5,633 bases of DNA. Origin: Clostridia bacterium (GTDB lineage: Bacteria; Bacillota; Clostridia; UBA1381). Shown one piece after another: positions 1-5,633 of the stretch. A model generated the notes under the pieces. That model saw only the letters and a list, made by a program, of their open reading frames with translations. It was not told the origin of the DNA and searched no databases. The stretch spans positions 1-5,633 of the forward strand of contig RQCD01000230.1 of assembly GCA_008668455.1 (NCBI GenBank). The letters run 5' to 3'. A program made the translations under genes and the position numbers. The stretch's first letter is position 1, and each line of letters opens with the position of its first letter.

Positions 1-56
1 ATATGATAGTTTATGTGTGCATATGATCAATATATGTATCCAATTTACACATCAAT
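1..56 (+). promoter_or_regulatory. AT-rich leader of nifJ, possible promoter fragment
   Basis: This short stretch upstream of the nifJ ribosome binding site is strongly AT-rich compared with the coding DNA. TATGAT occurs at 2-7 and again at 22-27, each one mismatch from the sigma-A -10 consensus TATAAT. If 22-27 is the -10 box, transcription would start near 34 and leave a leader of about 37 nt before the start codon. The matching -35 box would fall at or just outside the left edge of the window, so it cannot be judged. Overlapping imperfect dyads (CATAT at 20-24 with ATATG at 32-36; ATGTGT at 13-18 with ACACAT at 47-52) could be an operator or chance in AT-rich DNA. No Rex-like TTGTTAA...TTAACAA site is seen. 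Confidence 0.3.
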
Positions 57-65
57 AAGGAGGAG
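57..65 (+). promoter_or_regulatory. Strong Shine-Dalgarno that selects the TTG start of nifJ
   Basis: AAGGAGGAG at 57-65 contains a full AAGGAGG anti-16S match. The AAGGAGG core ends 8 nt before the TTG at 72, which is ideal spacing. The in-frame ATG codons at 84 and 93 lie about 20 and 29 nt from the core, too far to use it. The residues encoded from TTG (MSRKMKTMDGN) also match the usual N-terminus of PFOR proteins, so the rare TTG start is well supported. Confidence 0.9.
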
Positions 66-71
66 ATTTTA

Positions 72-3000
72 TTGTCAAGAAAAATGAAAACAATGGATGG
101 CAATAACGCTGCCGCATACGCATCCTATGCGTTTACAGACGTTGCTGCCATTTATCCGATCACACCATCCTCTACCATGGCAGAGGTGACAGACAAGTGG
201 GCAACCGCCGGCATGAAGAATATTTTTGGTCAGACGGTTCAGGTAACGGAAATGCAGTCCGAAGCGGGCGCATCCGGTACAGTTCACGGATCCCTGGCAG
301 CCGGAGCGCTGACCACAACCTATACCGCATCTCAGGGCTTGCTTCTTATGATTCCAAATATGTATAAAATCGCAGGAGAGCTGCTCCCCTGTGTATTCAA
401 TGTTTCGGCAAGAGCCTTAGCCTCGCATGCGCTTTCGATTTTCGGAGATCATCAGGATGTTATGGCATGCCGTCAGACAGGCTTTGCAATGCTGGCATCT
501 TCCAATCCGCAGGAGGCAATGGATTTAGGTGCAGTTGCACACTTAACCACCATTAAAGGCAGAGTTCCGTTCTTACATTTCTTCGACGGTTTCCGTACCT
601 CGCATGAGTATCAGAAGGTTGCATGCTGGGATTATGACGTGCTTTCCAAGATGGTAGACTGGGACGCATTAAACGCATTCCGCCGCGGCGCTCTGAACCC
701 GGAGCATCCGGCACAGCGCGGAACGGCGCAGAATCCGGATGTATTCTTCCAGGCAAAGGAAGCAGCAAATAAATATTATGAAGCAATTCCGGAGCTCACG
801 CAGGAATATATGGACAAGGTGAATGCAGAAATCGGCACAGATTACAAGCTGTTCAATTACTATGGCGCAGAGGATGCAGAGCAGGTCATTATTGCAATGG
901 GTTCTGTCTGCGACACAATTTCTGAAACAGTTGATTACTTAAATGCAAACGGGCAGAAAGTCGGACTCATTAAGGTTCGTCTGTACCGTCCGTTCTCTGC
1001 AAAGCATCTGATTGACGCAATTCCGGCAAGTGTGAAGAAGAATACAGTCCTCGACAGACCAAACGAAGCCGGATCAGTCGGCGAGCCGCTTTATCTGGAT
1101 GTTGTTGCTGCATTGCAGGATTCTAAATTCCAGAATATCCCGGTATTTACCGGACGCTACGGTTTAGGTTCTAAGGACACCACGCCGGCGCAGATTATCG
1201 CTGTTTATAAAAATGAGGAGAAAAAGCGTTTCACCATCGGCATTAATGACGATGTGACCCATCTGTCTCTTGAAATTAAGGAAAATCCGGACACCACCCC
1301 GGCAGGTATCACAAGCTGTAAATTCTGGGGCTTGGGTGCAGACGGAACGGTTGGCGCAAACAAAAACTCCGTTAAGATTATCGGCGACCATACCGATATG
1401 AATGTACAGGCATATTTTGATTATGATTCCAAGAAGTCCGGCGGTCTGACCGTTTCGCATCTGCGCTTTGGTCAGGCAAAGATTACTTCCACCTATCTGA
1501 TCAATAAGGCGGATTTTGTTGCCTGTCATAAGGCATCGTATATCCATCAGTACGATATGGTTTCGGATGTTAAGCCGGGCGGCGTATTCCTTTTAAACTG
1601 CTCCTGGAATCAGGACGAGCTTGAGGAGCATCTGCCGGGTCAGGTAAAGAGATATATTGCTGAAAATAACATTCAGTTCTATACGATTGACGGTGTGCAG
1701 ATCGGTAAGGAAATCGGTCTTGGAAACAGAATCAACACCGTTTTACAGTCGGCATTCTTCACATTGGCAAAGATCATCCCGGCAGAGGATGCAATCAAGT
1801 ATATGAAGGACGCAGCAACCGCATCCTACTCTAAGAAGGGTGACGCAATTGTAAAGATGAATCATGACGCAATTGATGCAGGCGCAAAGAGAATTGTTAA
1901 GGTAGACGTTCCGGAAAGCTGGAAAAATGCAAAGGATGAGGATCTTTCCGTTAAGCATGAGGGAAGCGGCAAGCTGATTGATTATGTAAATAATATCTTA
2001 GCTCCGATCAATTCTTTCCGCGGCATGCAGCTGCCGGTATCGGCGTTTGAGCCGTATGCAAACGGCGAAGTTCCGCTCGGTTCTTCTGCGTTTGAGAAGC
2101 GCGGAATTGCAATTGATGTTCCGAAGTGGAATCCGGAAAACTGTATCCAGTGCGGTATCTGTTCTTATGTTTGTCCGCATGGATGTATCCGTCCGGTTGT
2201 TCTGACTGAGGAAGAAAAGGACAACGCGCCGGAGGGTATCGTTTATACCAATATGAAGCAGTTAGACGGCTATTATTATGCAATGGCAGTTTCCGTACTC
2301 GACTGTACCGGATGCGGTTCCTGTGTGAATGTCTGCCCGGGCATGAAGGGTGTGAAAGCGCTCACCATGACGCCGCTTGACGAGCAGTTAGACGAGCAGA
2401 AAACCTTTGACTATGCAGTAAAACTGCCGGCAAAGGAAGCTGTTTTGGACAAGTTTGCAATCAGCACGGTTAAGGGAAGTCAGTTCCGGATGCCGTATCT
2501 GGAATTCTCCGGCGCATGCGCAGGCTGCGGCGAGACTCCGTATGCAAAGCTGATCACACAGCTCTTTGGAGACAGAATGTATATTGCAAATGCAACAGGC
2601 TGTTCCTCCATTTGGGGCGGTTCTTCTCCGTCCACTCCGTATTGTGCAAATGCAAAGGGCGAGGGCCCGGCATGGGCAAACTCCCTCTTTGAGGATAACG
2701 CAGAGTATGGATACGGTATGTTCTTAGGTCAGAAAGCAATCCGGGATAAGAATATTGCAAAGCTTGAAAAGCTTGCAGCAGACGAGCCGTCTGTAAAGCC
2801 GGCTGTTGAAAAGTTCTTAGAAACCAAGGACGACGGAACAACCAACCGTGTTGCAACGGATGAATTGTTAAAGGCAATTGCCAACCTCAATTCCGCAGAG
2901 GCAAAGGACGTTTTGGCAGATAAGGAATATCTTGCAAAGAAATCTGTCTGGATATTCGGCGGTGCCGGCTGGGCATACGATATCGGCTTCGGCGGTGTTG

Positions 3001-3590
3001 ACCATGTGTTAGCGTCGGGCGAGGATGTTAATATTATGGTATTCGATACCGAGGTATATTCCAATACCGGCGGTCAGTCCTCCAAGGCTACTCCGACCGG
3101 CGCGATCGCACAGTTCGCAGCTGCCGGAAAGAATGTGAAGAAAAAGGATTTAGCTGCAATTGCGATGAGCTATGGCTATATCTATGTTGCACAGATTGCA
3201 CAGGGCGCTGACTATAACCAGTGCTTAAAGGCAATGCTGGAGGCTGAAAGCTATCACGGCCCGTCCCTCATTATCGCATACGCTCCGTGTATCAACCACG
3301 GCATTAAGGGCGGCATGAGCATTGCTCAGACCGAGGAGAAAAAAGCGGTTCAGGCTGGTTACTGGCATCTGTTCCGTTACGATCCGAGACGTACCTTAGA
3401 GGGCAAGAATCCGTTCCAGTTAGATTCTAAAGCGCCTGTTGCAAACTATGAGGACTTCATCATGGGTGAGGTTCGCTATAACTCCCTGGCTCGCTCCAAT
3501 CCGGAACGCGCAAAGGAACTGTTTGCAAAAGCAGAGAAAGACGCAAAGGCAAAATACGAAAAACTCGTTAAATTAGCTGAAGAGGAGTAA
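72..3590 (+). CDS. nifJ: Pyruvate:ferredoxin (flavodoxin) oxidoreductase, single-chain, complete
   Basis: This cytoplasmic enzyme converts pyruvate and CoA to acetyl-CoA and CO2, passing two electrons to ferredoxin or flavodoxin. It is a central step of clostridial fermentation. The 1172-residue chain shows the family domain order. The N-terminal POR domain (about 1-258) has YPITPSS at 28-34 and residues T31, E64 and R114, in register with Desulfovibrio africanus PFOR. Domain II (about 259-415) follows, then a gamma-type domain with GLGADGTVGANKNS at 421-434, and the EKR linker at 675-677. Two [4Fe-4S] motifs follow (C691, C694, C697, C701 and C745, C748, C751, C755). The C-terminal TPP domain has proximal-cluster ligands C816, C819, C844 and C1073, and NTGGQ at 998-1002. 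It ends without the extra C-terminal domain VII of D. africanus (1232 residues), so it is probably oxygen-sensitive. Oddity: the TPP/Mg motif reads GGAGW at 963-967, with Ala965 (codon 2964-2966) in place of the Mg-binding Asp. TTG start; TAA stop at 3588-3590. Family assignment is very secure; full activity is less certain because of Ala965. Confidence 0.97.
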   Translation: MSRKMKTMDGNNAAAYASYAFTDVAAIYPITPSSTMAEVTDKWATAGMKNIFGQTVQVTEMQSEAGASGTVHGSLAAGALTTTYTASQGLLLMIPNMYKIAGELLPCVFNVSARALASHALSIFGDHQDVMACRQTGFAMLASSNPQEAMDLGAVAHLTTIKGRVPFLHFFDGFRTSHEYQKVACWDYDVLSKMVDWDALNAFRRGALNPEHPAQRGTAQNPDVFFQAKEAANKYYEAIPELTQEYMDKVNAEIGTDYKLFNYYGAEDAEQVIIAMGSVCDTISETVDYLNANGQKVGLIKVRLYRPFSAKHLIDAIPASVKKNTVLDRPNEAGSVGEPLYLDVVAALQDSKFQNIPVFTGRYGLGSKDTTPAQIIAVYKNEEKKRFTIGINDDVTHLSLEIKENPDTTPAGITSCKFWGLGADGTVGANKNSVKIIGDHTDMNVQAYFDYDSKKSGGLTVSHLRFGQAKITSTYLINKADFVACHKASYIHQYDMVSDVKPGGVFLLNCSWNQDELEEHLPGQVKRYIAENNIQFYTIDGVQIGKEIGLGNRINTVLQSAFFTLAKIIPAEDAIKYMKDAATASYSKKGDAIVKMNHDAIDAGAKRIVKVDVPESWKNAKDEDLSVKHEGSGKLIDYVNNILAPINSFRGMQLPVSAFEPYANGEVPLGSSAFEKRGIAIDVPKWNPENCIQCGICSYVCPHGCIRPVVLTEEEKDNAPEGIVYTNMKQLDGYYYAMAVSVLDCTGCGSCVNVCPGMKGVKALTMTPLDEQLDEQKTFDYAVKLPAKEAVLDKFAISTVKGSQFRMPYLEFSGACAGCGETPYAKLITQLFGDRMYIANATGCSSIWGGSSPSTPYCANAKGEGPAWANSLFEDNAEYGYGMFLGQKAIRDKNIAKLEKLAADEPSVKPAVEKFLETKDDGTTNRVATDELLKAIANLNSAEAKDVLADKEYLAKKSVWIFGGAGWAYDIGFGGVDHVLASGEDVNIMVFDTEVYSNTGGQSSKATPTGAIAQFAAAGKNVKKKDLAAIAMSYGYIYVAQIAQGADYNQCLKAMLEAESYHGPSLIIAYAPCINHGIKGGMSIAQTEEKKAVQAGYWHLFRYDPRRTLEGKNPFQLDSKAPVANYEDFIMGEVRYNSLARSNPERAKELFAKAEKDAKAKYEKLVKLAEEE

Positions 3591-3612
3591 TTCTCTTCTT
3601 TACAAAAGACAA

Positions 3613-3644
3613 AGGGAGCTGCAAGAGAAATTTTGCAGCTCCTT
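3613..3644. terminator. Hairpin between the convergent genes, probable accessory terminator or 3' stabiliser
   Basis: A perfect 10-bp stem GGAGCTGCAA (3615-3624) pairs with TTGCAGCTCC (3633-3642) around an 8-nt loop. A G-T and an A-T pair can extend it to 3613-3644. It lies 22 nt past the nifJ stop. On the + strand it is followed by TTAAAAATCC, not a T-run, so it is a poor intrinsic terminator for nifJ alone. Read leftward, the stem is followed by a T-rich stretch (CTTTGTCTTTT), so it could act as a backup terminator for nrdD. Confidence 0.6.
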
Positions 3645-3682
3645 AAAAATCCCTCAGCCGGCTCACCAGCTGAGGGATTTTT
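3645..3682. terminator. Bidirectional rho-independent terminator shared by nifJ and nrdD
   Basis: A perfect 14-bp inverted repeat pairs AAAAATCCCTCAGC (3645-3658) with GCTGAGGGATTTTT (3669-3682) around a 10-nt loop (3659-3668). The GC-rich core is flanked by five A on one side and five T on the other, so either strand presents a stable hairpin ending in a U-run. It lies 54 nt after the nifJ stop and only 4 nt after the nrdD stop (complement of 3687-3689). It is the natural end of both convergent transcripts. Confidence 0.92.
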
Positions 3683-3686
3683 CTGG

Positions 3687-5633
3687 TTATTCAGTTAAGC
3701 TATGTTTTACGCGGTCGCGTTCTTCGGCGCGTTTTCCGTCGTTAAAGCGATCCAGTGTACCGACGAGGTAGCCGGTGATGCGGCGGATTCGTTCAAATTT
3801 AATTCCGTCCTTTTCGGAGCGGCCGCATTTCGGGCAGGTATCGCCGATAATGCCGGTATATCCGCAAACCGGGTCACGGTCAACCGGGTGGTTAATTGAG
3901 CCATAGCCGATTCCGGCATCATGCATCGCGCGGATCACCTTTTCAAATGCTTTCAGATTCTTGGTCGGGTCACCGTCCAATTCCACATAGGAAATATGTC
4001 CTGCATTGGTCAGTGCGTGGTAAGGTCCTTCCTTTGCAATCTTTTCAAAGGCGCTGATGGGGAAGTAGACCGGAATGTGGAAAGAGTTTGTGTAGTATTC
4101 CCGGTCGGTCACACCCGGAATCTCGCCGTAGCGTGCCTTATCCAGCTTGACAAACCGTCCGGAAAGACCCTCTGCCGGTGTTGCTAAAAGGGTAAAGTTC
4201 ATACCGGTTTTTTCGCTTTCCTCGTCCATCCGCTCACGCATATGTGAAATGATATCTAACCCCAAATTCTGTGCGCGTTCGCTCTGACCGTGATGCTCGC
4301 CGATTAGGGCAACCAATGCCTCGGCAAGACCGATAAAGCCGATCGAGAGCGTGCCATGCTTTAGCACCTCGCGGATGCTATCGTCCGGCCCGAGCTTTTC
4401 GGAATCCAGCCATACACCCTCGCCCATTAAGAACGGGAAATTGCGGACCTTGCGGCTTGCCTGAAGTTCAAAGCGCGCTAAAAGCTGATCAATCACCAGA
4501 TCAATCTTCCGATCCAGTTCCTCAAAGAACCAATTCACATCACCCTTTGCCTTAATGGCAATCCGGGGGAGGTTGATGGAGGTAAAGGAAAGGTTTCCGC
4601 GGCGGTTACAGATTTCTCTTGTTTTATCGTAAACATTGCCGATCACACGCGTCCGGCAGCCCATATAGGCAATTTCAGTTTCCGGTGTCCCCTTGTAATA
4701 TTTCAGATTAAACGGCGCGTCCACAAAGGAGAAGTTCGGGAACAGCCGCTTTGCGCTGACTCTGCATGCCAGCTGGAACAGATCGTAATTCGGTTCGCCT
4801 GGATTGTAGTTAATGCCCTCTTTTACCCGGAAAATCTGAATCGGGAAAATCGGGGTTTCTCCGTTTCCGAGTCCTGCTTCGTTTGCTAACAGCACATTTT
4901 TCATCACCATTCTGCCCTCCGGGGAGGTGTCCATGCCGTAGTTGATGGAGGAGAACGGCGTCTGCGCACCGGCACGCGAATTCATCGTGTTCAGATTGTG
5001 GATAAATGCCTCCATTGCCTGGTAGGTTGCACGGTCGGTTTCAGTCAGGGCATGCTCTGCGGCAAATTTCTGCGCATGGGAAATCTGCTCGCCGGTAAAG
5101 CCTTTTTCCTTTAGAATTTCAGCCTCTGCACGGCAATATTCCTCATGGTCGCACATCCGCAACGTATAGCCGTCTGCGATCAGTTTTTTGCGGATTTCCT
5201 TTAAATCCTCCTCGGTCAGCGTGCTGTCGCAGCAAAGCTCCAATGCCTTTTCCAGATTAGAGGTGTAGCGTTTTTGATAGGTTTTCATCACACCCGGCGC
5301 CATGCCGTAATCAAAATTGACAATGCTCTGACCGCCGTGCTGATCGTTTTGGTTCGACTGCACTGCGATACAGGCAAGCGCCGCATAGCTTGCAATATCG
5401 TTCGGCTCTCTCAAAACACCGTGACCAGTGGAAAAGCCGTTGTGGAATAAATCCAAAAGATCAATCTGACAGCAGGTTGTGGTCATAGTCAGAAAATCGA
5501 GGTCGTGAATATGAATATCGCCCTCTTTGTGTGCCTTGGCATGCTCCGGTTTTAAAACGCACTTTTCGAACACCTCCTTTGAGAACTCGGATCCGTATTT
5601 GAGCATCGTACCCATGGCGGTATCTGCATTTAC
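3687..5633 (-). CDS. nrdD: Anaerobic (class III) ribonucleoside-triphosphate reductase, 5' end outside window
   Basis: This oxygen-sensitive glycyl-radical enzyme reduces ribonucleoside triphosphates to dNTPs in the cytoplasm and is activated by the radical-SAM protein NrdG. Residues below count from the Met codon at 5615-5613. That Met is internal: the frame stays open to the window edge, reading VNADTA before it, so 648 codons are visible. The family is 605 residues in phage T4 and about 700 or more in many bacteria. An N-terminal part, probably with the ATP-cone allosteric domain, is missing. Visible motifs are HIHDLDF (35-41), TCCQIDL with the active-site Cys partner (48/49), MGCR with the thiyl-radical Cys (C320, T4 C290), N341 (T4 N311) and NLPRIA (348-353). 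A C-terminal metal-binding loop has D581, C584, C594 and C597. The glycyl-radical loop is RRITGYL, with radical Gly615 (codon 3773-3771). Other bacterial NrdDs have two CxxC pairs; here the first Cys is Asp. No nrdG lies downstream before the terminator. The reductant subtype (formate or thiol protein) cannot be settled here. Confidence 0.96.
   Translation of the reverse strand, partial: VNADTAMGTMLKYGSEFSKEVFEKCVLKPEHAKAHKEGDIHIHDLDFLTMTTTCCQIDLLDLFHNGFSTGHGVLREPNDIASYAALACIAVQSNQNDQHGGQSIVNFDYGMAPGVMKTYQKRYTSNLEKALELCCDSTLTEEDLKEIRKKLIADGYTLRMCDHEEYCRAEAEILKEKGFTGEQISHAQKFAAEHALTETDRATYQAMEAFIHNLNTMNSRAGAQTPFSSINYGMDTSPEGRMVMKNVLLANEAGLGNGETPIFPIQIFRVKEGINYNPGEPNYDLFQLACRVSAKRLFPNFSFVDAPFNLKYYKGTPETEIAYMGCRTRVIGNVYDKTREICNRRGNLSFTSINLPRIAIKAKGDVNWFFEELDRKIDLVIDQLLARFELQASRKVRNFPFLMGEGVWLDSEKLGPDDSIREVLKHGTLSIGFIGLAEALVALIGEHHGQSERAQNLGLDIISHMRERMDEESEKTGMNFTLLATPAEGLSGRFVKLDKARYGEIPGVTDREYYTNSFHIPVYFPISAFEKIAKEGPYHALTNAGHISYVELDGDPTKNLKAFEKVIRAMHDAGIGYGSINHPVDRDPVCGYTGIIGDTCPKCGRSEKDGIKFERIRRITGYLVGTLDRFNDGKRAEERDRVKHSLTE

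Noticed and set aside
84..86. ATG at 84 as the nifJ start
   Set aside because: It is 20 nt from the Shine-Dalgarno core, while TTG at 72 is 8 nt away and gives the full conserved PFOR N-terminus.
1164..1547. 127-codon minus-strand reading frame inside nifJ, with others at 75-287, 553-786, 1743-1958, 1998-2283 and 2554-3064
   Set aside because: All lie antisense to the strongly conserved PFOR coding sequence, have low-complexity or Cys/Arg-rich translations with no recognisable domain, and lack convincing ribosome binding sites. They are shadows of codon usage.
3702..4187. Plus-strand reading frames at 3702-3899 and 3921-4187, and the minus-strand frame at 3707-3922
   Set aside because: They overlap the conserved C-terminal part of nrdD, including the zinc and glycyl-radical loops, in other frames and show no family resemblance.
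5613..5615. Met codon at 5615-5613 (minus strand) as the start of nrdD
   Set aside because: The frame is open upstream to the window edge, and the residues before it (VNADTA) belong to the conserved NrdD core. No ribosome binding site is visible in the few bases available. It is an internal Met of a gene cut by the window.
3687..5633. Pyruvate formate-lyase or another glycyl-radical enzyme as the identity of the minus-strand gene
   Set aside because: The radical loop is RRITGYL, not the RVSGYAV-like PFL motif, and HIHDLDF, TCCQIDL, MGCR and NLPRIA are NrdD signatures.
1..5633. CRISPR array, mobile element, tRNA, rRNA or novel multi-gene system
   Set aside because: The two genes cover about 97 percent of the window. 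The leader and the 96-bp spacer hold no spaced repeats, terminal inverted repeats of an insertion sequence, transposase fragments or cloverleaf structure that I can see.

Overview
The window looks like a stretch of chromosome from a strict or facultative anaerobe, most likely a Clostridia-class Firmicute, possibly of the Lachnospiraceae type. The reasons are the single-chain pyruvate:ferredoxin oxidoreductase, the class III (oxygen-sensitive, glycyl-radical) ribonucleotide reductase, the strong AAGGAGG ribosome binding site with a TTG start, and the compact intergenic spacing. The taxonomic call is inference from protein flavour; there is no rRNA or other marker in the window.

Layout: positions 1-71 are an AT-rich leader with a possible promoter fragment and a clear Shine-Dalgarno. 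Positions 72-3590 (+) hold a complete nifJ-type pyruvate:ferredoxin oxidoreductase of 1172 residues. Positions 3591-3686 are a short convergent intergenic region with two back-to-back hairpins, the second a textbook bidirectional intrinsic terminator. Positions 3687-5633 (-) hold nrdD, anaerobic ribonucleoside-triphosphate reductase. Its 3' end is complete, but its 5' end runs off the right edge of the window.

The genes are convergent, not an operon, so no co-transcription is implied. Their biochemistry is linked only generally: PFOR makes acetyl-CoA and reduced ferredoxin or flavodoxin, and low-potential electrons of that kind are what the NrdD activase (NrdG, not in this window) needs to cleave SAM and install the glycyl radical.

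I see no new system, mobile element, CRISPR array or RNA gene. The most notable observation is that PFOR carries Ala at residue 965, where the thiamine-diphosphate GDG motif has its Mg2+-binding Asp. All other catalytic and cluster ligands I checked are intact. It is a one-base difference (GCC for GAC) and is either a real loss or variation of function or a sequence error. A second, weaker observation is that the NrdD zinc site reads Asp-x-x-Cys plus Cys-x-x-Cys instead of four cysteines.
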